Source: Pontibacter kalidii (GTDB taxonomy: Bacteria > Bacteroidota > Bacteroidia > Cytophagales > Hymenobacteraceae). Taken from it: a stretch of DNA of 64,000 nucleotides. How positions within the stretch are numbered: the first letter of the stretch is position 1; every line of letters begins with the position of its first letter. The stretch is from the NCBI RefSeq assembly GCF_026278245.1, contig NZ_CP111079.1, positions 4,770,501 to 4,834,500 of the forward strand. The letters run 5' to 3'. The notes beneath the pieces were generated by a model that searched no databases, had not been told where the DNA came from, and saw only the letters and a list, made by a program, of their open reading frames with translations. Below, one piece after another: positions 26,973 through 34,817 of this stretch. The translations under genes and the position numbers were made by a program.

Positions 26973-27164
26973 TCAGACCTGGTGCTTCAGGAAAACACGG
27001 TTAAGGATGATCAGGTATACACCTGAGAACTGGTCGTAGCACCATTGCTTTAGTTGCTCAATTTCCTCCTTCACGAGTACTTTAAAAGCCTTGCGCAGCT
27101 CCTTTTCAAACAACATCTTATCGAAGCTGACCTTCACTAAGATTGTTTTAACGTATTCCAGCAT
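26973..27164 (-). CDS. Small hypothetical protein, 63 aa
   Basis: A 63-residue, mainly helical protein (MLEYVKTILVKVSFDKMLF, KELRKAFKVLVKEEIEQL), convergent to queG and ending two bases from its stop. The regular amphipathic pattern and charged residues make it more likely a real gene than chance. Function unknown. Confidence 0.55.
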   Translation of the reverse strand: MLEYVKTILVKVSFDKMLFEKELRKAFKVLVKEEIEQLKQWCYDQFSGVYLIILNRVFLKHQV

Positions 27165-27536
27165 TTTTGTGAATAGTAAGCTATTTTCATAGTATGGTTA
27201 TACTTACGGGCAAAATTTTAAATGGTCGTGCCGTCTCGTTATAATCATATTTAACATAAGCAAAACCTTGAATTTTGTTCATAAAGTATAACGTTCCCTC
27301 AGGCGGTCTCGCCTCTGTCAGAAGCCATCGGTTCCTGCCGTTATACTTTTGCCACCGGCTGCGGCGTTTTATAGAATGGCGCAACAGCTAACGCACAGAA
27401 AACGGCACTGCCAGCAGCTAAAGCCAATTTTGCGACCTTGCGCGCCTTTATCCTAAGAACGTGGTTCCTACCGAAAAAGTATTAAATTTGCCCTTGTACC
27501 CCTTAGCGACTTGCCGCAGCGCAGCGGCCCTGAACC
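27165..27536. other. Intergenic region upstream of batD
   Basis: About 370 bases between a minus-strand small gene and batD. It contains the presumed batD promoter; an open frame at 27187-27384 on the minus strand has no supporting feature. Three AAGTATA/TATACTT words occur near 27192, 27286 and 27343. Confidence 0.45.
27483..27490 (+). promoter_or_regulatory. Putative -7 element of batD-aroC
   Basis: TAAATTTG fits the TAnnTTTG consensus and would give a leader of about 40 bases. The -33 region has GGTT rather than TTTG. Confidence 0.45.
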
Positions 27537-28979
27537 ATGCGAGCCTTAACTCTGACCCTTATGCTTTGCCTCCTACTGCTTGTGCCGGCCCTGGCGCAGC
27601 AGATAGCTATTGAGCTGGGTAAGAGTTCGCTGCCGCTAAACCAGTACTACACTATCTCGGTAAGGCTGCAGAATCAGCAGCTGCAGGAGTATACTTCTTT
27701 CCCCGAGATTGAAGGCTTTAAAAAGAGCAACAAATATTCCTCCACCAAGACCATCATCACCGGCGGTACCACCACCACTATTCTGACCATTACCCAGAAC
27801 TATGCCGCCCTCGATGAAGGCGTTTATACATTAAAGCCTTTCACGATGAAGGTGAACGGGCAGACCCTGCAGTCGGAGGGGATGGTGATCAACGTGACGG
27901 AGATGCAGGCCGATGTGCCGCAGGATGCCAACCTGCCCCCCAATATGATTTTGCCGGAGGAGGAGCAGGTGCAGCCGGAGCAGGAGGCCGAGTTCGTGGA
28001 CAGGGAGGATAACGCTTTCCTGACGCTGTATACTGATAAGGAGGAGGTTTTTGTGGGGGAGGGCGTAAACGTGGCCCTATACTTTTACCTGGCTGAGCAG
28101 GACCAGCGCCTGCTGGATTTTTACGATTTCGCGAACCAGATGAACGGCATTCTGCGGCAGCTGAAGCAGTCGCACGTGTGGGAGGAGACCTTTGACTTTA
28201 CGGAGATAACCCCCGAAAACGTAACGGTGCAGGGCGAGCCCTACCTGCGCTTTAAGCTCTACGAGGCCGTGCTGTACCCCATTATGGCCAAGCCGCTAGT
28301 ATTTCCGCAGCTCAGGCTCCGGATGATAAAGTATAAGGTGGCCAAGAACCCGACGCTGCTCACCGAGGACCGGCAGGAGGGCCACAAGACGTTTTTCTCC
28401 AGGCCGCGCGAGGTGCAGGTAAAGGAGCTGCCGCCGCACCCGCTGCGCGATGTGGTAGCCGTGGGCGATTACCGCTTGCAGGAGCGCCTGTCGCAGGAGG
28501 TGGTGCCCGTGAACAAGACCTTTAACTACGTGTTTCAGGTGGAGGGCACCGGGAACCTGGACGCCATTATGCCGCCAGACCCCTCAGCGCCGGCAGGGCT
28601 GGAGTTTTACCCGCCCGATGTGCAGCAGGAAGTTACCCGGCGCGCAGGCACGGTCATGGGTTCCAAACGTTTTGCCTACACCATCATTGCCCGCGAAGCA
28701 GGGGTGTATAACATGAGCCGGAAAATGGAGTGGGTATACTTTAACCCCGCCACGGCCGCCTACGACACGCTGCGGCCAACCCTGCAGGTGCACGTAACCG
28801 GGGCCCCCGACAACGACGCCCTGGTGATGTCGCGGGACCTGGGTTCTTTCTACAAAATCATCAATAACGAAGACAACACACTGGTAAGCGTGCATCTGTT
28901 TAACGAGATTAAGCGCTACACCAACATCATTTTGCTGGTGCTGCTGGGCGTGTCTGTCTTTATATTTATAAAGCGATAA
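27537..28979 (+). CDS. batD: BatD-family protein
   Basis: A 480-residue envelope protein of the BatD (oxygen tolerance) family. A signal peptide ending VPALAQ is followed by beta-rich domains ([20 protein letters not shown], a [13 protein letters not shown] segment, [14 protein letters not shown]) and a single C-terminal membrane helix ([18 protein letters not shown]). BatD normally works with MoxR and BatA/BatB proteins; here none adjoins. It is followed two bases later by aroC, suggesting co-transcription. Confidence 0.85.
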   Translation: MRALTLTLMLCLLLLVPALAQQIAIELGKSSLPLNQYYTISVRLQNQQLQEYTSFPEIEGFKKSNKYSSTKTIITGGTTTTILTITQNYAALDEGVYTLKPFTMKVNGQTLQSEGMVINVTEMQADVPQDANLPPNMILPEEEQVQPEQEAEFVDREDNAFLTLYTDKEEVFVGEGVNVALYFYLAEQDQRLLDFYDFANQMNGILRQLKQSHVWEETFDFTEITPENVTVQGEPYLRFKLYEAVLYPIMAKPLVFPQLRLRMIKYKVAKNPTLLTEDRQEGHKTFFSRPREVQVKELPPHPLRDVVAVGDYRLQERLSQEVVPVNKTFNYVFQVEGTGNLDAIMPPDPSAPAGLEFYPPDVQQEVTRRAGTVMGSKRFAYTIIAREAGVYNMSRKMEWVYFNPATAAYDTLRPTLQVHVTGAPDNDALVMSRDLGSFYKIINNEDNTLVSVHLFNEIKRYTNIILLVLLGVSVFIFIKR

Positions 28980-28981
28980 TT

Positions 28982-30061
28982 ATGAGTAATTCTTACGGAA
29001 AGCTTTTTCGGATAACAACCTTCGGCGAGTCGCACGGAGCGGCAGTGGGGGTGATAGTAGATGGCTGCCCGGCCGGACTGGACATTAGCCTGGAAGAGAT
29101 ACAGCAGGCTTTGGACCGCCGCCGCCCCGGCCAATCCGACATTACCACCCCTCGCAAGGAGGAAGACAAGGTCACCATCCTTTCGGGGGTGTTTGAGGAC
29201 AAAACCACAGGCACGCCCATCGCCATGGTGGTGAACAACAAAGACCAGCATAGCCACGACTACAGCCATATAGCCCAGGCTTTCCGCCCGTCCCACGCCG
29301 ATTATACCTATACGGCTAAGTACGGCACCCGCGACCACCGTGGTGGCGGGCGCAGCTCGGCCCGCGAGACCGTAGCGCGCGTGGCAGCCGGTGCGCTGGC
29401 TGCAAAGCTGCTGCAGCACTACGGCATTACGGTGCAGAGCTACGTGTCGCAGGTGGGAAGTATAAAGCTGCGCAAGCCCTACCAGGAGCTCGACCTGAGC
29501 CAGATAGACTCGAACAAAGTACGCTGCCCCGACGGCCAAACGGCAGCCCGCATGATTGGCGTGGTGGAAGAGGCCCGCGACAGCCTCGACACCATCGGCG
29601 GTGTGGTGAGCTGTGTGGTGAAAGGCGTGCCTGCCGGCTTGGGTGAGCCTGTCTTTGATAAGCTGCACGCCGAGTTGGGCAAGGCCATGCTAAGTATAAA
29701 CGCCGTGAAGGGCTTTGAGTACGGCAGTGGTTTCGAAGGCGTGAAAATGCGGGGTTCCGAGCACAACGACCAGTTTTATACCGACGAGCAGGGAAACATC
29801 CGCACCCGCACCAACAACTCCGGCGGCATACAGGGCGGTATCAGCAATGGGCAGGACATCTACTTCAACGTGGCCTTTAAGCCCGTGGCTACCATCCTGC
29901 AGCCCCAGACAACCATAAACGACGCCGGGGAGGAGATAACCCTGCAGGGCAAAGGCCGCCACGACCCCTGCGTGCTGCCCCGGGCCGTGCCTATCGTGGA
30001 TGCCATGGCCGCGCTGGTGATAGCCGACTTCCTGCTGCGCCAGAAGGCAAACAAAGTATAA
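28982..30061 (+). CDS. aroC: Chorismate synthase
   Basis: A 359-residue FMN-dependent enzyme that converts EPSP to chorismate, the last common step to aromatic amino acids. Diagnostic segments are [18 protein letters not shown] at the N-terminus, [20 protein letters not shown] and [17 protein letters not shown] in the middle. [15 protein letters not shown] and [19 protein letters not shown] lie in the C-terminal half. All are intact and length is normal. It starts two bases after batD. Confidence 0.98.
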   Translation: MSNSYGKLFRITTFGESHGAAVGVIVDGCPAGLDISLEEIQQALDRRRPGQSDITTPRKEEDKVTILSGVFEDKTTGTPIAMVVNNKDQHSHDYSHIAQAFRPSHADYTYTAKYGTRDHRGGGRSSARETVARVAAGALAAKLLQHYGITVQSYVSQVGSIKLRKPYQELDLSQIDSNKVRCPDGQTAARMIGVVEEARDSLDTIGGVVSCVVKGVPAGLGEPVFDKLHAELGKAMLSINAVKGFEYGSGFEGVKMRGSEHNDQFYTDEQGNIRTRTNNSGGIQGGISNGQDIYFNVAFKPVATILQPQTTINDAGEEITLQGKGRHDPCVLPRAVPIVDAMAALVIADFLLRQKANKV

Positions 30062-30063
30062 GC

Positions 30064-30750
30064 TCAGTCCTTTTTGACTTCCTGCTCTTTTAGAAGGCCT
30101 CTGGCGCGTTTTTTACTTGCGCGGGAGGCCTTTTTCTTTTTGCCGCCAATAGAAACGCCCAGCAGCTTCACATCGCTGGGCACCATGTAGCGACGCTGCT
30201 GCTGGCGCATGGTCTGCTGCAGGCCGTATGTTGCATTGGCTTCCGCATCCATAGCCCGCATCTTCGTAAGATCCTTTTCCTCTAGCGGCCCCAGATCCAC
30301 CTCCGGCTTTTGCTCCCTGGGCAGGTTCAGTTTCGAGACAGCCTCACGCAAGTCGCGCTCCGTGGCCCAGGGCATCACGTCTACGGTGGGTAGCTCGGTG
30401 GGGCTTTCGAGGAGATGGAGAAGTGTGGAGTAGCTGTTGCCCGTGAAAGTTTCGGGGAGGAGGAAGTACTGTCGCCGGTAACCCAGCGCGGCCACTACCA
30501 CACTATCGCCGGGGAGCACCGGCAGCGAGAAAAAGCCTCTTGGACCGGTATGGGTGCCCCGGTTTGTATTCGGCACAAATACGGCCACATTAGCCATGCC
30601 TGTTGCGCTGTCTCCCGCCACCACCAACCCAGATAGCTGCACCACCTGCTTTTGCTGCTGCGCCGCTGCTTTCCCTGGCCAAAGGATGGCACACAGAAGT
30701 ATAAAAGACAGGCAGCCAATAAGGCGGAAGGGGTTGTTTTTCATAGCCAA
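30064..30750 (-). CDS. Secreted CarboxypepD_reg-like domain protein
   Basis: A 228-residue predicted periplasmic or outer-membrane-associated protein. A signal peptide ends GKAAAQ (about residue 30). A single carboxypeptidase-regulatory-like beta domain follows (GLVVAGDSATGMANVAVF, RGFFSLPVLPGDSVVVAALGY) and a basic C-terminal tail (GGKKKKASRASKKRARG). This domain is common in Bacteroidota outer-membrane proteins. It converges on aroC with a 2-base gap. Confidence 0.75.
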   Translation of the reverse strand: MAMKNNPFRLIGCLSFILLCAILWPGKAAAQQQKQVVQLSGLVVAGDSATGMANVAVFVPNTNRGTHTGPRGFFSLPVLPGDSVVVAALGYRRQYFLLPETFTGNSYSTLLHLLESPTELPTVDVMPWATERDLREAVSKLNLPREQKPEVDLGPLEEKDLTKMRAMDAEANATYGLQQTMRQQQRRYMVPSDVKLLGVSIGGKKKKASRASKKRARGLLKEQEVKKD

Positions 30751-30871
30751 GGTAGCAGGTGCTTCAGGATAAGACGCAGTATAAATATAATAAAATAAGT
30801 ATAATTATATGTAACGCGCTCATACTTTGAGGTATTGCCTGCGGGGCTGCGGCTAACTGAAAAGTATTGGT

Positions 30872-31009
30872 TTAGCTGAACGTGCTGTCCGGCACGTAGC
30901 CCCAACGCGCCAGCTCCTCCAGGTGGTGTATGGGCCGGCAGCAGCCATCTTCTGCCAGAGACTTGGAAGTAGCTTTTGTAGTACCGAATCTAACCGTCCA
31001 TGCCCCATT
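30872..31009 (-). pseudogene. Possible 3' remnant of a gene
   Basis: A 45-codon open stretch ending in TAA, free of repeat sequence, whose last part reads as ordinary protein (SLAEDGCCRP, HHLEELARWGYVPDSTFS). It has no ATG and starts at the edge of the repeat island, so it may be the stump of a gene cut by repeat insertion. I do not recognise the family. Confidence 0.3.
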
Positions 31010-31822
31010 TCACCTCACCCCAACCCTCTCCTAGAAACAGGAGAGGGAGTTTATACTTACTCCTTTCCCTATCATCTCGAGCAGGGCGAGAGATCTATCC
31101 GGTATTCTAAAGAGATCTCTCCCAAAGGTCGAGGTGACAGTAAGGCAGCAGCTATCGAATCTGAACCCAGTCTTTCCGTTGAGCGCCTTGTGAGATCCGG
31201 TGCTCAACTTGTTGAGCAGCCGTAGCGCAGCGGAGGCAGGAGGGAACACAGCGCGATGCGGGAAGACGAGCCCTCTCGGGCTTGAGAGCAGAATGCATGA
31301 GATGAAACGGTAGGTTTGTGGAAACTAGAGGATCAGCAGTAGCTACAAAGTATAGCTTGTGTCAAAATGCAGGAAGCAGCGGCTAAGAAAGTATAAGCAA
31401 AGAATAAAGTCTGGCACAAGTATAAACCGGTAAGTATAAAAGTGTGGCTCGTGCGGATTACAAATCCGCGGCTATTATACTTCCGGATTGCAAATCCGAA
31501 AGAGCGGAAGCGAGTATGGCTCTGCGTGCCAGTCGGGTTGGAAACCCAACAAATAAAAAGACACGGGCTGCAAGCCCGCGGCAGCGTGGAAAGTATAAAG
31601 TATAGCAGCAAGTATAAAAGTATAGCCAGAGCAAGTATGGCTTTTCAAGCCAGTCGAGTAAGAGAGTCGACACCTACTGTAGGATATAAGTCTGAAGATT
31701 CGCGCCAGGAAAGAACTTGCGCCAAATGAAGTGGATGAAAAGAAGTCAGGAATAGCATTACACTTTCACTATATGCCTGAATCACCACCTGAATTTTATA
31801 CTTTACAGAATCCACTGAAAAC
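31010..31822. repeat. Intergenic repeat island 3
   Basis: It starts with a hairpin CCCTCTCCTAGAAACAGGAGAGGG (arms at 31023-31047 region), then the roughly 300-base composite (about 31060-31345) with GAGAGATCT and CTCGTCTTCCCGCATCGCGC-complement segments. A hairpin string follows (31440-31690) with CGGATTGCAAATCCG, GTTGGAAACCCAAC-like and GGCTGCAAGCCCG palindromes. Five AAGTAT words lie in 31591-31638. No gene is supported. Confidence 0.75.
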
Positions 31823-31862
31823 AAAACAGCCGCCCTTGCAAAGCAAAGGCGGCTGTTTTTAT
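31823..31862 (-). terminator. Terminator of the NhaD-type antiporter gene
   Basis: Arms 31823-31834 and 31848-31859 form a 12-bp AAAACAGCCGCC/GGCGGCTGTTTT stem. It lies just past the stop of the minus-strand gene. Confidence 0.8.
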
Positions 31863-31876
31863 ACGTTATACTTCGC

Positions 31877-33268
31877 TTAGAAAAGCCTCAGGTGTACTAC
31901 CAGGTACCATACCAGCGCCAGAATTGGCAGCAGGAACGGGATGGAGTAACGCAGGATATAGGCAAAGAAGGAAGGCATTTTGATGCCGGCGCTTTCGGCA
32001 ATGGCCTTCACCATGAAGTTTGGCCCGTTACCGATGTAGGTGACGGCTCCGAAAAGCACGGCTGCCAGCGATATTGCCTCTAGCTGGATCAGTGTCTCCA
32101 TGCCTGCGGCAGAGGTGCCCTCAGCAAACGTGCGCACATCAGCCACGCTGCCCTGCGACAGGTCGAACTTAGCCATGGCCAGCGACAGGAAGTTAGCGTA
32201 GGTTGGGGCATTGTCCAGGAAGCCGGAGAGCGAGCCGGTGGCCCAGTACAGGAAGCTTGGGGTGATATACTTGGCAAACTCAGGAGATGAGGCAATCTGA
32301 GCGGAAAGCTGCAGGGCCGGCATCATGGTAAAGAAGATACCGAAGAACAGGAATACTACCTCCAGGATAGGGTGGAAGTTAAAGTGGTTTCCGGCCAGGG
32401 CAGTCTTGCTGGAGAAACGATAGCACATAAAGGCAGCGGAAAGCTGAATGATCTCACGCAGGAAAGAAATTTTGGTGCCATCGTAGTAGATGTGCGGCAG
32501 TCCCTCCACCACGTTCGGATCCAGGAACACGGCGCCAATGATGATGGCCAGCCAGAAGATGTTGCGCTTACCGGAGAAGTGGAATTCCGTCTTCTCGTTA
32601 TTTCTGGCAACTACCTCCGGGTTAGGTGTAAACACTGTCTCCTTGTTCCGGCGGTCAACCAGGAAGAACATCAGGCAAAGCAGCGTGATACTCAGGAACC
32701 AAGGGGTGATCAGGTGCTCCAGCGTCCAGAAGAACGGTACGCCCTTGATAAAGCCGATGAACAGGGGAGGATCTCCGAGTGGTGTGAGCAGGCCGCCGGC
32801 GTTGCTTACGATAAAAATGAAGAAGACGATATGGTAAGGTTTGATGCGGTGGTTGTTGAGCCTGATGAAGGGGCGGATAAGCAGCAGCGAAGCACCTGTT
32901 GTGCCGATGATGCTTGCCAGAACGGCTCCAACTGCCACCAAAGCCACATTCATGAGCGGCGTGGCATTGGCATTCACATTCAGGTAGATACCGCCCGCGG
33001 CAATATAAAGTGAGCTGAGCAGTACCGCAAACGTAATGTATTCTGCCGCTGTGTGCGCTGGCATGTGTACGTCGCCCAGTACAAACAGGTAGTAGGCCAG
33101 CACGGTCAGGCCGAGCACGACGGCCACGGTTTTGTAGTTATGCTCCCAGAAATGACCGAAGAAGATTGGTCCGGCAGCGATCATACCGATCAGAATCAGA
33201 AACGGTACGATCAGGAACAAGGGTAAGGCGTGCTGAGCTTGAGCCAGTAGTATAAAGTTGTTTAGCAT
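31877..33268 (-). CDS. NhaD/citrate-transporter-family sodium:proton antiporter
   Basis: A 463-residue inner-membrane protein of the ion transporter superfamily, predicted to exchange Na+ for H+. About twelve hydrophobic helices are visible, with conserved SNAGGLLTPLGDPPLFIGF and SGFLDNAPTYANFL, the characteristic GDPP and DNAPTY signatures. Start MLNNFILLAQ was preferred because an upstream Met at 33307 overlaps a TATCTTTG promoter-like element. It is monocistronic. Confidence 0.9.
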   Translation of the reverse strand: MLNNFILLAQAQHALPLFLIVPFLILIGMIAAGPIFFGHFWEHNYKTVAVVLGLTVLAYYLFVLGDVHMPAHTAAEYITFAVLLSSLYIAAGGIYLNVNANATPLMNVALVAVGAVLASIIGTTGASLLLIRPFIRLNNHRIKPYHIVFFIFIVSNAGGLLTPLGDPPLFIGFIKGVPFFWTLEHLITPWFLSITLLCLMFFLVDRRNKETVFTPNPEVVARNNEKTEFHFSGKRNIFWLAIIIGAVFLDPNVVEGLPHIYYDGTKISFLREIIQLSAAFMCYRFSSKTALAGNHFNFHPILEVVFLFFGIFFTMMPALQLSAQIASSPEFAKYITPSFLYWATGSLSGFLDNAPTYANFLSLAMAKFDLSQGSVADVRTFAEGTSAAGMETLIQLEAISLAAVLFGAVTYIGNGPNFMVKAIAESAGIKMPSFFAYILRYSIPFLLPILALVWYLVVHLRLF

Positions 33269-33306
33269 GGTTTGGATTAGTGCTGTGTTAGATTTTGCTT
33301 GCAGCA

Positions 33307-33314
33307 CAAAGATA
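33307..33314 (-). promoter_or_regulatory. Putative -7 element of the antiporter gene
   Basis: On the minus strand TATCTTTG fits the consensus and predicts a leader of about 30 bases before the start at 33268. No clear -33 TTG is seen. Confidence 0.4.
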
Positions 33315-33435
33315 CATTTTCTGCACTAAATAGCTAGGCTTTGTGAGCTCCTGATTGCATAATTAATGTACCTACATGGAGCAGCAGCAGCAGTGACCAA
33401 AGCTTGTTCCTGTTAAATTATACTTTACCCACAAT

Positions 33436-33492
33436 GCTTCAAAAGCAGGAATCGCAAAGTGGTTCGGGCTTTGCGATTCCTGCTTTTGAAGC
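33436..33492. repeat. 24-bp perfect inverted repeat, unknown role
   Basis: Arms 33436-33459 and 33469-33492 are perfectly complementary around a 9-base loop. Neither side has a U-tract, and no gene ends here, so it is not an evident terminator. Confidence 0.6.
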
Positions 33493-33988
33493 TCCTGAAT
33501 TGTACTACTTCTCCTCCCGTAGCTGTGCCGTATCCATTGTTAGCACGGGTATGTCCTCGTCTTTTATCACATCCGGCTCCTGCCCGTGGTTGGCTCCCGT
33601 GCCTGTGTCATCCTTCACTTTCGCTTTCAAAGACTTCTGTTGTCTTCCTTGTCCTTTGTGCTCTCTTTCATGCTTTGCTTATTTTTGTGGTCATAAATTT
33701 GATTCCTGTAAGTCCAACTTTTTCTAGCTCATCCCAGACTTAAAATAAACCACCCGGATACCCTGTGTTACAGCTGCCGGGCTTTGTAACTTTAAACTAA
33801 CGACAAGGCTACAGTTGGTAGATGTGCGCAGGATTTATACTTATGAATAGCATAAAAACACTTACTGTGTTATCTGGTTATGACCAGAAGGTTTGTGGAA
33901 GTGCTGTGTTTTATACTTACAGACGGAGGCAGGAGCAGCATCACTGGAGCAGGAGCGGCAAGCATATGCACTTGTCGCAAATAATGCC

Positions 33989-33996
33989 TAATTTTG
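33989..33996 (+). promoter_or_regulatory. Putative -7 element of the NifU-like gene
   Basis: TAATTTTG fits TAnnTTTG, 50 bases before the start; a TTG lies only 14 bases upstream, which is short of the usual spacing. Confidence 0.35.
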
Positions 33997-34045
33997 GAAA
34001 CTTAATGCAATACCTACAGGTTTTAACATTAAACAGCGTAATATC

Positions 34046-34660
34046 ATGTTAGAAAATAAAGAAAAGATGGTCTCTGTATACGCGGAGGCGAACCCGAACC
34101 CCGAGTCGATGAAGTTTGTGATGAACGTGCAGATGCTGCCCGATGGCCAGAGCGTAGATTATCCCGATGTGGAGAGCGCACTGGAGTCGCCGCTGGCGCA
34201 GGAGCTGTTCAACTTCGACTACGTTTCACGTGTGTTTATTGCAAGCAACTTCGTAACCGTGACCAAGAGCGCCGACCTGGAGTGGGTAAAGATCATCCCG
34301 GAGCTGCGTACGTTCCTGAAGTCTTACGTAGAGGCTGGCGGGCCCATCTTTAACGAAGGATTCTCTGCCGCCAAGTCGCAGCCTGCCGACGCTGGCCACG
34401 GCGAGGCATCAGCTGAGGACACTGAGATCTCTAAAAAGGTGATTGACCTGCTGGAGAACTACGTGCGCCCTGCTGTGGAGCAGGACGGCGGTAACATCAC
34501 CTTTAAGTCTTACCACGATGGGGTGGTAACCGTGCACCTGCAAGGCTCTTGCAGCGGCTGCCCTTCCGCCACCGTAACCCTGAAGGCTGGTATCGAGAAC
34601 CTGCTCAAGCGCATGGTACCGGAAGTAAAAGAAGTTGTTGCCGATGGCGTAACGGTCTAA
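34046..34660 (+). CDS. NifU/Nfu-type iron-sulfur carrier protein
   Basis: A 204-residue protein with an Nfu N-terminal domain (NPNPESMKFVMNVQMLP; about 10-100), an acidic linker, and a C-terminal NifU domain (about 125-200). The cluster-binding CxxC is in SCSGCPSATVTLKAGIE. It should bind and deliver Fe-S clusters in the cytoplasm. Codon 8 is a second Met (MVSVYAEANP) and a possible start. It ends with a terminator and converges on secDF. Confidence 0.92.
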   Translation: MLENKEKMVSVYAEANPNPESMKFVMNVQMLPDGQSVDYPDVESALESPLAQELFNFDYVSRVFIASNFVTVTKSADLEWVKIIPELRTFLKSYVEAGGPIFNEGFSAAKSQPADAGHGEASAEDTEISKKVIDLLENYVRPAVEQDGGNITFKSYHDGVVTVHLQGSCSGCPSATVTLKAGIENLLKRMVPEVKEVVADGVTV

Positions 34661-34682
34661 CCGCACCAACGCATAAAGTATA

Positions 34683-34717
34683 AAAACAGCCAGCCCCTGA
34701 TCAGGGTTGGCTGTTTT
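34683..34717 (+). terminator. Terminator of the NifU-like gene
   Basis: An imperfect 16-17 bp stem AAAACAGCCAGCC.../...GGTTGGCTGTTTT with one wobble and one bulge. Confidence 0.78.
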
Positions 34718-34760
34718 GCTTTCAGAGCTTTTTTACAGCTCAATGTTTAGCCACCTCCTA

Positions 34761-34804
34761 AAACCAGAAAAGCCCGAAGCGTTTGCTCCGGGCTTTTCTG
34801 GTTT
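34761..34804 (-). terminator. Terminator of secDF
   Basis: Arms 34761-34780 and 34785-34804 form a 20-bp stem with a single mismatch and a 4-base loop, directly past the secDF stop. Confidence 0.78.
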
Positions 34805-34817
34805 GTGCTGCTGTTAC

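Larger units (their letters stand above)
33315..34045. other. Intergenic region with a long perfect inverted repeat
   Basis: About 730 bases without a supported gene. It holds a 24-bp perfect inverted repeat (33436-33492), pyrimidine-rich sequence around 33600-33690, and the presumed promoter of the NifU-like gene. Open frames at 33404-33727 and 33822-34052 show no protein-like features. Confidence 0.5.

Noticed and set aside
27187..27384. Minus-strand open frame before batD
   Set aside because: Composition is random-looking and no start signal was found; the batD promoter lies just beyond it.
31591..31638. Closely spaced repeats resembling a CRISPR array
   Set aside because: The repeated unit is only 6-7 bases and spacing is irregular; no cas genes are present.
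33404..33727. Open frame covering the 24-bp inverted repeat
   Set aside because: Translation across the palindrome gives mirrored low-quality sequence and no family features.
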